NCBI RefSeq assembly: GCF_000379125.1
Contig: NZ_KB900626.1
Span: 2,924,667-2,988,666, forward strand
DNA from: Methylosinus sp. LW4
GTDB taxonomy: Bacteria > Pseudomonadota > Alphaproteobacteria > Rhizobiales > Beijerinckiaceae
Reading direction: 5' to 3'
DNA length: 64,000 bases
In this document: positions 55,215-63,311 of the stretch, piece by piece
Position numbering within the stretch: the first letter of the stretch is position 1
Layout: each line of letters opens with the position of its first letter
The notes under the pieces: generated by a model
Databases searched by the model: none
Seen by the model: only the letters and a program-made list of their open reading frames with translations
What the model was told of the DNA's origin: nothing
Translations under genes and position numbers: made by a program

Positions 55215-55336
55215 GCCCCCTCCCTCACCCTCCCCCGCTTCGCGGGAGAGGGAGGCGGCCAGCGCTTCGCGAAATCTCGATGACGCGCGTAACCTGCTCC
55301 CTCTCCCGCGAAGCGGGGGAGGGCCGGGGAGGGGGC
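55215..55336 (+). repeat. 122-base element with terminal inverted repeats, copy 2
   Basis: Same ends and nearly the same length as 8006-8126: left GCCCCCTCCCTCACCCTCCC, right GGGGAGGGGGC. The central part differs more, but both have a TCGATGA segment in the middle. Here it lies inside a same-direction gene group (argH to lptM). Confidence 0.8.
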
Positions 55337-55408
55337 GAGCAACGAACTCGTCATCCGCGCGCTTTCGTCTATAGTGCCGGCCCGATCCGGCTCCGATGGA
55401 TGAGACCT

Positions 55409-55678
55409 ATGGCTGATCTGCTCCGGCCGCGTTCGGCGGCGACGCTTCTGATTCTCGCGCTCGCGCTCTCCGGCTGCGGGCGGCGCGGCCCGCTCGACTA
55501 TCCGCCGGAGGTCGCGGCGCGGCCCAAGGCCGTCGTCGTGCAGAAGACGACGCTCACCCCCGTCGGCGGCAAGACGCCGGTCGCGGAGGATGTAAAGGCG
55601 GTGGAATATATCCCCGGCACGCCGGGCTTCCGGCCGCCCGAGCAATATCCCTTCATCCTCGATCCTCTGCTGGACTGA
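55409..55678 (+). CDS. lptM: LptM-like lipoprotein (LPS translocon maturation)
   Basis: 89 residues from the ATG at 55409 (an ATG three codons upstream at 55400 is also possible). A lipoprotein signal peptide with lipobox LSGC (about residue 20) is followed directly by GRRGPLDYPPE, the LptM/YifL block (G-x-x-G-P-L). The remaining chain is a short Pro-rich tail. LptM helps assemble the LptDE lipopolysaccharide translocon. Position between argH and lysA is typical in Alphaproteobacteria. Confidence 0.88.
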   Translation: MADLLRPRSAATLLILALALSGCGRRGPLDYPPEVAARPKAVVVQKTTLTPVGGKTPVAEDVKAVEYIPGTPGFRPPEQYPFILDPLLD

Positions 55679-55687
55679 ACGAGCCAC

Positions 55688-56962
55688 ATGCATCACTTCG
55701 ACTATCGCGCCGGCGCGCTCTACGCCGACGATGTTCCATTGGCCAAAATCGCCGAGCAGGTCGGGACGCCCTTCTACTGCTATTCGGCGACGACGATCCG
55801 CCGACACTTCCAGGTCTTCTCGTCGGCCTTCGCCGGGCTCGACGCGCTGGTCTGCTATGCGCTGAAGGCCAATTCCAATCAGGCCGTGCTGACGCTGCTG
55901 GCCGGCCTCGGCGCGGGAATGGACGTCGTCTCCGGCGGCGAGCTGAAGCGCGCCCGCGCCGCCGGCGTTCCCGCGAGCAAGATCACCTTCTCCGGCGTCG
56001 GCAAGACGCAGGCCGAGATCGCGCTCGCCATCGACGAGGGCATTTTCTGCTTCAATGTGGAATCGGAGCCCGAGCTCGCCGAGATTTCCCGCATCGCCTC
56101 CGCTAGGGCCAAGCGCGCGCATATCTCGCTGCGCGTCAATCCCGACGTCGACGCCAAGACCCACGCCAAGATTTCGACCGGCCTCGCCGAGAATAAATTC
56201 GGCGTGCCTTTGTCGCGCGCGCGTGAAATCTACGCCCATGCGGCGAAGCTGCCCGGCATAGAGGTCACGGGCGTCGATATGCATATCGGCTCGCAGATCA
56301 CCGATCTCGCGCCTTTCGACGAGGCTTTCTCGCTGCTCGCCGAGCTGGTCGCGGGGCTGCGCGCTGATGGGCACAAAATCTCCCATGTCGATCTCGGCGG
56401 CGGCCTCGGCATTCCCTATCACGAGGGCGAGGACCCGGCCTCCTATCACCCGGATCGCTACGCCGAGATCGTGCGCCGCCATATGGCCGGGCTCGGGTGC
56501 AAATTGCTGTTCGAGCCGGGGCGGCTCATCGTCGGCAATTCGGGAATATTGGTCACGCGCGTGCTCTATGTGAAGCAGGGCGAGGCCAAGTCTTTCGTCA
56601 TCGTCGACGCCGGCATGAATGATCTCGTCCGCCCGACGCTCTATGACGCCTGGCACGAGCTGATCCCGGTCGCGCAGGCGGCGCCGTCGCATCCGCGCAT
56701 TATCGCCGACGTCGTCGGGCCGGTGTGCGAGACGGGCGATTATATCGCGCTCGGGCGTTCGATCCCGGAGCCGGCGCAGGGCGATCTATTGGCCATTCTG
56801 ACGGCCGGCGCCTATGGCGCGGTGCAGGCGGGAACCTACAACAGCCGCCCGCTCGCGCCGGAGGTGCTGGTCGACGGCGACAAATGGGCCGTGGTGCGCG
56901 AGCGCCCGAGCGTGGAACAGCTGATCGCGCTGGATTCTGTGCCGGAGTGGCTGCGGAAATAG
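55688..56962 (+). CDS. lysA: Diaminopimelate decarboxylase
   Basis: 424 residues. The PLP-dependent enzyme makes lysine from meso-diaminopimelate. The PLP-Lys lies in VCYALKANSNQAVL (about residue 61), the Gly-rich phosphate loop in DLGGGLGIPY (about 238), and the catalytic Cys in GPVCETGDYIALGR (about 345). It starts 9 bases after the lptM stop codon. dapD, an earlier step, is at 4123-4980. Confidence 0.97.
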   Translation: MHHFDYRAGALYADDVPLAKIAEQVGTPFYCYSATTIRRHFQVFSSAFAGLDALVCYALKANSNQAVLTLLAGLGAGMDVVSGGELKRARAAGVPASKITFSGVGKTQAEIALAIDEGIFCFNVESEPELAEISRIASARAKRAHISLRVNPDVDAKTHAKISTGLAENKFGVPLSRAREIYAHAAKLPGIEVTGVDMHIGSQITDLAPFDEAFSLLAELVAGLRADGHKISHVDLGGGLGIPYHEGEDPASYHPDRYAEIVRRHMAGLGCKLLFEPGRLIVGNSGILVTRVLYVKQGEAKSFVIVDAGMNDLVRPTLYDAWHELIPVAQAAPSHPRIIADVVGPVCETGDYIALGRSIPEPAQGDLLAILTAGAYGAVQAGTYNSRPLAPEVLVDGDKWAVVRERPSVEQLIALDSVPEWLRK

Positions 56963-56974
56963 GCGCGCCGCGGA

Positions 56975-57238
56975 TTAGTGAAGGAGCTTCTGCGCCGCGA
57001 TCAGGAAGCCGCCGAGCGCAAGCTGCGTGACGACGAGCCAGCGGAGAATGTCCACCTTGAGGTTCGCGGCGGAGGTTTCGATCTTGGCCTCGACCTCGCG
57101 AATATCCGATTTGGTCGCGAGAAGACCCGCGTCGATCTCGCGAAACGCCTCGACCACGCCGATGGCCTGCTCTTCCGAGAAGCCTCTCTTGCGTAGAATT
57201 TGCGCGATAGCGAGCGTGACGATCGTCAGAGCCGTCAT
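56975..57238 (-). CDS. Small membrane-anchored coiled-coil protein (DUF1640-like)
   Basis: 87 residues from the ATG at 57238 (a second ATG at 57268 would add 10). The chain is helical: GFSEEQAIGVVEAFREIDAGLLATKSDIREVEAKIETSAANLK, then one C-terminal membrane helix, ILRWLVVTQLALGGFLIAAQ. The shape resembles the CCDC90/DUF1640 proteins common in phage- and toxin-rich regions. No function is known. It is convergent with lysA. Confidence 0.75.
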   Translation of the reverse strand: MTALTIVTLAIAQILRKRGFSEEQAIGVVEAFREIDAGLLATKSDIREVEAKIETSAANLKVDILRWLVVTQLALGGFLIAAQKLLH

Positions 57239-57297
57239 GGACGTCAAGATAGCATGTTCGCGCCGCATTCAACACGCCGGCCGTGAGGGTTGGCCGG

Positions 57298-57597
57298 TCA
57301 GCTTGCGTCGTCGGCCTTCCGGGATGACGGACGGCGGGCGCTATGGCGAAAGCCGTGAATGACGATTTCGGTTTCCGTTGCGCGATAAAAAATCAAATAG
57401 GGGTAAGGATAGACCACCATGCGGCGAAGACCGCTCTTGCTGGTCGAGCAGCCTGCTCGCGGATGCTGCAAAAGCAGCGCCGTCATTGCATGAATTCGCG
57501 CTTTGACGCTGCGCGCGCCCTGTGGCGATCGTTCATCGATGAAAGAAAGGATATTATCGAGCTCGGCGGCGGCGCGGAGTGTGTAGCGGAGCTTCAC
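57298..57597 (-). CDS. ParE/RelE-family toxin
   Basis: 99 residues with the ParE fold: MKLRYTLRAAAELDNILSFI, GARSVKARIHAMTALLLQHP, then GLRRMVVYPYPYLIFYRATET and IVIHGFRHSARRPS. The last block is the family C-terminal strand with Arg/His. The gene overlaps the small upstream gene by four bases (ATGA), the antitoxin-first arrangement. ParE members poison gyrase and RelE members cut mRNA; this one looks ParE-like. Confidence 0.9.
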   Translation of the reverse strand: MKLRYTLRAAAELDNILSFIDERSPQGARSVKARIHAMTALLLQHPRAGCSTSKSGLRRMVVYPYPYLIFYRATETEIVIHGFRHSARRPSSRKADDAS

Positions 57598-57821
57598 AGG
57601 CCATGCTTCGCCCAGATGGCGCGCAGCTGATCGTCCGTCGCGAACTCGCCGCGCTCCGCCTGCGCGAAAGACTCTGCGAACGAAGCTTCTTCCTCGGCGG
57701 TGAGCTGCACGACTGGCGGCTCGTCGCCGGTCATCGCCATGATGACGCGCGCCATGTCATCCTGCATGGCAGCGGGGAGGCTACGGGCCGCCTCGAAGGC
57801 CTGTTCGAGCAGTTTCGTCAT
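57594..57821 (-). CDS. Antitoxin of the ParE-type toxin
   Basis: 75 residues, acidic at the C-terminus (LTAEEEASFAESFAQAERGEFATDDQLRAIWAKHGL). The first half is helical (MTKLLEQAFEAARSLPAAMQDDMARVIMAM), but a clear ribbon-helix-helix DNA-binding motif is not seen. The identification rests on its size, its overlap with the toxin gene and the GEFATDDQLRAIWAKHG end, which is common in such antitoxins. Confidence 0.85.
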   Translation of the reverse strand: MTKLLEQAFEAARSLPAAMQDDMARVIMAMTGDEPPVVQLTAEEEASFAESFAQAERGEFATDDQLRAIWAKHGL

Positions 57822-57964
57822 CGGGGGATTCTACCCGTTTGGCCAATGCGCGGGAAGGATTTTCTGCGCATCTGTTTTGCACAGAAAAACCATTAAAATT
57901 CAATGGTATGAGTTTTGTGCATAATTCTTGATTTATGCAACACTGTGCCGGGGATTGTGTCCGC

Positions 57965-57988
57965 CACCATCTTCATACGAAGATGGTG
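57965..57988 (+). promoter_or_regulatory. Perfect hairpin abutting the start codon of the next gene
   Basis: CACCATCTTC-atac-GAAGATGGTG has 10-base perfect arms and a four-base loop; it ends one base before the ATG at 57990 and so covers the expected ribosome-binding site. Further upstream are TGCATAA/TTATGCA (57918-57939) and ACCATT/AATGGT (57889-57907) inverted repeats. Confidence 0.6.
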
Positions 57989-57989
57989 C

Positions 57990-58694
57990 ATGGATGATCA
58001 GGAAGCCCTTTTGAAAAAACTCATACTGGCCGAGCAACAATTCCGGCTGGCGTGCACTGTCAATCTCGCGGTCACAAACAATGTCCAGTCACTCGACGTC
58101 CCGGTCGAGTGGAGCTTCGGCAAGCATACCGTGTCATATGAGGATTTCGGGCTCCGCATCGATCAAGCAGAGGTCGTGGCCCCGCTTCTCGAAATGACAG
58201 CAACATTCGTAGTTGCTGGAGCAATTAGAGACGCTGTCGCTGGGTATTTTCCGAACCCCAAAGCGCATAACGATTCAAACGTGGTTTCTGCTTATCAAAT
58301 CAGTCGCATGCTACGCAACGCTTTTAGCCATTCAATGCTCTCTCCAAAATGGTCAATTGATGATGACTGCAAAAATCGTGTTTTTAACATTGAGGACGTA
58401 ATCTCATTAGACACGAGCAAGCTGCATGGTCAATTTGCAAGCTGGCGCGATTATGGCGGCCCATTGGCGATCTTTAAATTCGGGCGATATGTCCGGGAAA
58501 ATATTCTTGGAAAGACGGTCGACCCGAACCGACAAAAACCGCCATTTCCAACAATCGAATGTTATCAGCAAGGCCGACTTATTGCGCGGCGGGTTGATGT
58601 CATGCCGCCCGATGCTGTTGAAATTGCGGCGGGGGAGACGCTTGTCCTGGGCAACGGCCATTTCATTCGAGCCGTGACCAGAAATGACGGATAA
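57990..58694 (+). CDS. Hypothetical protein, AT-richer accessory gene
   Basis: 234 residues from the ATG at 57990. I do not recognise a family. The chain is soluble, with LLKKLILAEQQFRLACTVNLAVTNNV at the N-terminus, a possible His-rich helical core (AYQISRMLRNAFSHSMLSPKW, which resembles the R-N-x-x-x-H of RNA-cutting HEPN folds) and a beta-rich C-terminal third. Base composition is clearly less GC-rich than in neighbouring genes and codon choice is different (AAT, AAA, TTT used freely), indicating horizontal transfer. It lies next to a toxin/antitoxin pair with perfect hairpin upstream. A nuclease role through the RNxFSH motif is only an idea. Confidence 0.8.
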   Translation: MDDQEALLKKLILAEQQFRLACTVNLAVTNNVQSLDVPVEWSFGKHTVSYEDFGLRIDQAEVVAPLLEMTATFVVAGAIRDAVAGYFPNPKAHNDSNVVSAYQISRMLRNAFSHSMLSPKWSIDDDCKNRVFNIEDVISLDTSKLHGQFASWRDYGGPLAIFKFGRYVRENILGKTVDPNRQKPPFPTIECYQQGRLIARRVDVMPPDAVEIAAGETLVLGNGHFIRAVTRNDG

Positions 58695-58900
58695 TGAGCC
58701 ACATCGCCCTGCTGTCCTTCGCATAACCGCCCAGTATGGGAACCCCGCACCCCCTCGTCGGCGCGGCGTCCTGCCCCCTCGCGCATAAGCTTGGCATATG
58801 GCACCATGCGAGCGAGCGCTTCTGGCGCATTGGCGAAAATCAACCCCCTCTCGAGCGTCCGACCCGCACGAGGGGAAGCGTCCAACAGGCCGCCCCGCGG

Positions 58901-58932
58901 CTCTGGATCGCTTCGCTGCGCTCGCGATGACG
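58901..58932 (+). repeat. Half copy of the CGTCATTGCGAGC-family repeat
   Basis: CTCTGGATCGCTTCGCTGCG followed by CTCGCGATGACG matches the right part of the element at 7338-7420. It lies 13 bases before the ecm stop codon on the opposite strand. The rest of 58695-58945 is unremarkable intergenic sequence with broken repeats. Confidence 0.65.
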
Positions 58933-58945
58933 GCGGGGAAGCGCC

Positions 58946-60928
58946 TTACGCGCGCCCCTCCACGCTCTTCTCGATGATCTGCGCGAGATCGGTCATGATC
59001 GCGTTGAGATCATAGTTCTTCGGCGTGTAGACGGCCGCCACGCCATTGTCGCGCAGCAGCTTCTCGTCGGCCGGGGGGATGATGCCGCCGACGACGAGCG
59101 GCACTTCGCCGAGGCCCTTCTCCTTCATCAGCCGCAGCACCTCATGGGCGAGCGTCACATGCGAGCCGGAGAGGATCGAAAGGCCGACGCAATGCGCGCC
59201 TTCCTTCTGCGCCGTCTCGACCAGCTCGGCCGGCGTCGAGCGAATGCCGGCGTAGATCACCTCGAAGCCGGCGTCGCGGGCGCGCACGGCGATCTGCTCG
59301 GCGCCGTTGGAATGGCCGTCGAGGCCCGGCTTGCCGACCAAAAATTTGGCGCGCTGGCCGATCTTGGTGGAGACGCGCTGCACCTCCTCGCGCACCGAGT
59401 CGAGCTGGCCGCCGACCTGCCGCGCCGTGGCGGAGACGCCGGTCGGCGCGCGATATTCGCCGAACACGCCGCGCAGCACGGTTCCCCATTCGCCCGTCGT
59501 CACGCCGGCCTTGGCGGCGGCAATGGACGGCTCGACCATATTTCGGCCTTCCTTCGCGGCGCGCACCAGCGCGTCCAGCGCAGCCTGCGCGGCCTTGGCG
59601 TCGCGCTGCTCGCGCCAAGCGTTCAGCCGGGCGATCTGCTCGGCCTCGACATGCTCCGGCACGACCATGATCTGATTGTCGCCCGCGGTGAGCGGCGAGG
59701 GCTCGCCCTCGGTGAATTTATTGACGCCGACGACGATCTGCTCGCCGGCCTCGATCGCCTCGAGCCGCGCGGTGTTGCTCTCGACGAGCTTGGATTTCAT
59801 ATAGCCGGCCTCGACCGCCGCAGCGGCTCCGCCCAGCTCGTCGATCTTCTTCAGCTCGGCGACAGCCTCTTCCTTCAGCGCCGCGACCTTTTTGGCGATC
59901 GCCGGATTGCCGTCGAAGATGTCGCCATATTCCAGAAGATCGGTCTCATAAGCCATGATCTGCTGCATGCGCAGCGACCATTGCTGATCAAAGGGCCGCG
60001 GCAGGCCGAGCGCCTCGTTCCACGCCGGCAGCTGCACGGCGCGGGCGCGCGCGTTCTTCGACAGCACGACGGCCAGCGATTCGATCAATATGCGATAGAC
60101 GTTGTTCTCCGGCTGCTGCTCGGTGAGGCCGAGAGAATTCACCTGCACGCCATAGCGGAAGCGGCGGGACTTCTCGTCCGTGACGCCATAGCGGTCGCGC
60201 GTGATCTCGTCCCACAGCTCGACGAAAGCGCGCATCTTGCACAGCTCGGTGACGAAGCGCATTCCGGCGTTGACGAAGAAGGAGATGCGGCCGACGACCT
60301 CGGCGAAATCCTTTTCCGAAAGGCCGGCGGTCTTCACCCCGTCGAGAATGGCGCAAGCCGTCGCGAGCGCATAGGCCAGCTCCTGCGCCGGCGTCGCGCC
60401 GGCCTCCTGCAGATGGTAGGAGCAGACATTCATCGGGTTGAACTTCGGACACTCTTTCGTCGTGAAGAGAATGAGGTCCTGCGTCAGCCGCAGCGATTGC
60501 GCCGGCGGAAACACATAAGAGCCGCGCGACAGATATTCCTTGATGATGTCGTTCTGCGTCGTGCCTTGCAGCTTTGCGCGCGGCGCGCCCTGCTCGTCCG
60601 CCGCGGCGATATAGAGCGCGAACAGCCAGACGGCGGTGGCGTTGATGGTCATCGACGTGTTCATATCCGCGATCGGAATGCCGTCGAACAAAGTGCGCAT
60701 GTCGCCGAGATGCGACACCGGAACGCCGACCTTGCCGACCTCGCCGCGCGAGAGAATGTGATCGCTGTCATAGCCGGTCTGGGTCGGCAGATCGAAAGCG
60801 ATGGAGAGACCCGTCTGGCCCTTGGCGAGGTTGGAGCGATAGAGAAGATTCGACTCCTTGGCCGTGGAATGGCCGGCATAGGTGCGGAACAGCCAGGGCT
60901 TGTCGCGACGGGGTGCGGATTCGGTCAT
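58946..60928 (-). CDS. ecm: Ethylmalonyl-CoA mutase
   Basis: 660 residues behind GGAGGGACCGAACAC. The coenzyme-B12 enzyme converts ethylmalonyl-CoA to methylsuccinyl-CoA, the ethylmalonyl-CoA pathway step that follows Ccr and an epimerase (the old name is MeaA). The catalytic half begins KPWLFRTYAGHSTAKESNLL and includes GLSIAFDLPTQTGYDSDH; the C-terminal cobalamin domain has the KPGLDGHSNGAEQ motif with the axial-ligand His, and SILSGSHVTL and VVGGIIPP further on. The MeaA-specific starting segment (lacking the usual longer mutase N-terminus) favours Ecm over methylmalonyl-CoA mutase. The gene stands alone, downstream of an RHH gene. Confidence 0.95.
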   Translation of the reverse strand: MTESAPRRDKPWLFRTYAGHSTAKESNLLYRSNLAKGQTGLSIAFDLPTQTGYDSDHILSRGEVGKVGVPVSHLGDMRTLFDGIPIADMNTSMTINATAVWLFALYIAAADEQGAPRAKLQGTTQNDIIKEYLSRGSYVFPPAQSLRLTQDLILFTTKECPKFNPMNVCSYHLQEAGATPAQELAYALATACAILDGVKTAGLSEKDFAEVVGRISFFVNAGMRFVTELCKMRAFVELWDEITRDRYGVTDEKSRRFRYGVQVNSLGLTEQQPENNVYRILIESLAVVLSKNARARAVQLPAWNEALGLPRPFDQQWSLRMQQIMAYETDLLEYGDIFDGNPAIAKKVAALKEEAVAELKKIDELGGAAAAVEAGYMKSKLVESNTARLEAIEAGEQIVVGVNKFTEGEPSPLTAGDNQIMVVPEHVEAEQIARLNAWREQRDAKAAQAALDALVRAAKEGRNMVEPSIAAAKAGVTTGEWGTVLRGVFGEYRAPTGVSATARQVGGQLDSVREEVQRVSTKIGQRAKFLVGKPGLDGHSNGAEQIAVRARDAGFEVIYAGIRSTPAELVETAQKEGAHCVGLSILSGSHVTLAHEVLRLMKEKGLGEVPLVVGGIIPPADEKLLRDNGVAAVYTPKNYDLNAIMTDLAQIIEKSVEGRA

Positions 60929-60996
60929 GTGTTCGGTCCCTCCGGGACTTGCGATAACATAAGACGCAGGCGGGACGGAAGCGGGCGGGCGCCGCG

Positions 60997-61290
60997 TCAG
61001 CCGCTCTTGCGGCCGAGCGCCCGCTCCATGGCGAAGACGCGCAGGGCGGAGGAGAGATTGGCGCGGCCGCGGCCGGCGTCTATGCGCGCGACGAGGCCAG
61101 CGAGCGAGCAGCCTTCCTCCTCGGACGCCGTCTTCAGCGCCTCCCAGAAAATGCGCTCCAGCGACACGCTGGTGCTGTGGCCGGCGATGACCAGCGAATG
61201 CTTGGCGACGGTCGAGGCTTTGTCCTCCTCGGCCGCCGGCTCGGGGTGCGCGGCCCTGCTCGAGGGCGCGCGGGCGCGTCTGCGGGTCAT
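60997..61290 (-). CDS. Ribbon-helix-helix domain protein (RHH_4)
   Basis: 97 residues. The N-terminal 28 are basic and low-complexity; the remainder is an RHH_4-type domain: AKHSLVIAGHSTSVSLERIFWEALKTASEEEGCSLAGLVARIDAG and a last helix ANLSSALRVFAMERAL. The family is small, often found in Hyphomicrobiales with no assigned operator. It lies 4 bases after the glycosyltransferase gene, so they probably share a transcript. Confidence 0.88.
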   Translation of the reverse strand: MTRRRARAPSSRAAHPEPAAEEDKASTVAKHSLVIAGHSTSVSLERIFWEALKTASEEEGCSLAGLVARIDAGRGRANLSSALRVFAMERALGRKSG

Positions 61291-61294
61291 GGTC

Positions 61295-63253
61295 TCATCG
61301 GTTCCGCGCTCCGGCGATCGGGAAATGCTCTGTCTTGTCCCAATAGAATGGCCTGACGCACAGCTCGCGCAAGGCGCGCCAGGAGGCGAGGGACAGCATC
61401 AGGCTCCACAGCGGCCAGCGCAGCAGCGCCGGCCAGAGCCAGACAATATCCGCCTCGCCCATGGCGACCGCGCGCGGCCAGACGCTGGCCGCGAGGCCGC
61501 CGGCGGCGGTGAGGCAGAAGAGGAAGCTGGCGAGGCCGTCGGCCAGCGTCCTCGGCGCCAGCAGCGCGCCGAAACCCGCGTCATGGACGAGGCAGAGGAG
61601 AAAAATCGGCCCATGCAGCGGCGCGATGAAGCCGCCCGCCAATAGGGCCAGCGTCGTGACGCCGCGCAGGGCGCCGAGATCAGCGAAATAGGCGGAAGGC
61701 TCGCGGCAATGGACCAGCGCCGTCTGCATCCAGCCTTTCATCCAGCGGCTGCGCTGCGCCACCAGTGCGGCAAAGCGCGTCGGCGCCTGCTCCTGCGTGC
61801 GCGAGGCGAAGGTGCGGACCGTATAGCCGCGCCGCGCCAGCCGCAGGCCGAGATCGGCGTCCTCCGTCACATTGAACGCGTCCCAGGCGCCGACGGCGCG
61901 CAGCGCGGACAGGCGAAAATGATTGGAGGAGCCGCCGAGGAAAAAGGGCAGGCCTGCCGCCGAGGCGCCTTTGTCGATCACATCGAACAGGACGGCGTAG
62001 TCGATGCAGAACATGGCCGTCATCCAGCTGCGCCGGTGATTGTGGATGAACAGGCTGGCCTGCAGGCAGGCGAGAGTCTCGTCGGCGGCGGCGAACAGCG
62101 CCGCCGCGTCGCGCAGCTGGCCGCGGTCGGGCAAATCTTCCGCGTCGAAGACGGCGACGAGCGAGCCGCGCAGAAATGGCGTCGCCACATTCAGCGCGCG
62201 CGGCTTGGTGCGCGGCGCGCCGGGCGGCGCAACGATGATCTCCCACCCCGGCCGCAGATGCGCGGCGCGCAGCGCGGCTGTGGTGGCGACGTCGTCGCAT
62301 TCCACCACGAATTTGACGTCCAGCTTGGCGCGCGGATAATCGATCGCGTCCAGCGCCTCGGTCAATTGCGGAACCACGCCGGCCTCGTCGTAGAGCGCCA
62401 CGATAATGGAATAGAGCGGCAGATCGCGCTCTTCCAAGGCCGGCGCGGCGCCGCTCGCCGCTTTGCGGATCGCGCAGAAATAAAGGCGCAGGCCGATATT
62501 GGCGAGAAACAGCAGAGCGAGCAGCGCCGCGGCGGCGCGCGAGGGCGCCCCGGCCGGCGAGAGCCAGGCCGCGAGCAGAGTGAGATTGCCGAGCGCGAAA
62601 GCAATGGGCGCGCGGCCGGCGAGCGCCCGCCGCGCCGCCAGCTCCGGCGCGACGCGCTCCACCGAATAGGCGGCGGCCTCGGCCAGCCGGCGCGACGAGG
62701 AGCCGCGCAGCGCCTCCTCGAAATGGGAGGGGCGCGTGATGGCGAAGAGCGGCCGCCCGGCGGAAGAGCGCGTCACGCCGATGAGCCGGGCGATGTCGTC
62801 GCCGCGCGGCGCGAACAGCCAGCGCATCCCTCGCGGCTCCTCGGCGAGGCGGGCGTAGCCGCGCGCGGCGTCTTGCTCCAGGCTCTCGGACGGCTCCAGC
62901 GCGGGCGGCGCCTCGAGATAGGGGACGCGCAGCTCGGCCGCCAGAATGCGATAGAAGCGCTCCTCCGGGATCAGCCCTTCGGCGATCAGCGCGGCGTCGG
63001 CTTTCACGCCCTGACGCCGGGCGATGGTCGCGCCATATTGCAGCATGACCAGCGGCGCGCCATGGGCGGCGAGAAAGGCGATCTCCGGGGGCAGCGGCCG
63101 GCCGGCGCCGGGCGCGGGCGTCTCCGACGCCGGGCGGGCGCGCTGGCGGGCGAGCGAGAATTCCGGCTCGCGGCGGCGCGGGAAAATGGCGCCGTCGTCG
63201 CGATGGGGCGCCGGCGGATACGGCGAAACCCTATCGACCGGATTCACGCTCAT
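61295..63253 (-). CDS. Membrane glycosyltransferase, GT2 family, with an MshEN-like N-terminal domain
   Basis: 652 residues. Residues about 55-190 resemble the N-terminal domain of type II secretion ATPases (PPEIAFLAAHGAPLVMLQYGAT, LIPEERFYRILAAELRVPYLEA), a ligand-binding module. Two helices (about 220-260) precede the GT2 domain, with DAEDLP (DxD-type) near 365, TEDADLGLRLARRGY near 460 and QRSRWMKGW near 495; together these are the D, DxD, TED, Q(R/Q)xRW motifs of processive polysaccharide synthases. Three or four helices follow (about 520-630). It probably makes an exopolysaccharide or beta-glucan under control of the N-terminal domain. Cyclic di-GMP binding by MshEN domains is known, so such control is conceivable here. 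Confidence 0.88.
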   Translation of the reverse strand: MSVNPVDRVSPYPPAPHRDDGAIFPRRREPEFSLARQRARPASETPAPGAGRPLPPEIAFLAAHGAPLVMLQYGATIARRQGVKADAALIAEGLIPEERFYRILAAELRVPYLEAPPALEPSESLEQDAARGYARLAEEPRGMRWLFAPRGDDIARLIGVTRSSAGRPLFAITRPSHFEEALRGSSSRRLAEAAAYSVERVAPELAARRALAGRAPIAFALGNLTLLAAWLSPAGAPSRAAAALLALLFLANIGLRLYFCAIRKAASGAAPALEERDLPLYSIIVALYDEAGVVPQLTEALDAIDYPRAKLDVKFVVECDDVATTAALRAAHLRPGWEIIVAPPGAPRTKPRALNVATPFLRGSLVAVFDAEDLPDRGQLRDAAALFAAADETLACLQASLFIHNHRRSWMTAMFCIDYAVLFDVIDKGASAAGLPFFLGGSSNHFRLSALRAVGAWDAFNVTEDADLGLRLARRGYTVRTFASRTQEQAPTRFAALVAQRSRWMKGWMQTALVHCREPSAYFADLGALRGVTTLALLAGGFIAPLHGPIFLLCLVHDAGFGALLAPRTLADGLASFLFCLTAAGGLAASVWPRAVAMGEADIVWLWPALLRWPLWSLMLSLASWRALRELCVRPFYWDKTEHFPIAGARNR

Positions 63254-63311
63254 ACGCTAATCTCCGCGACGCGCGCGCCTCCCGCCGCGCCGGGCGGCTG
63301 CGAGGCCTCGA

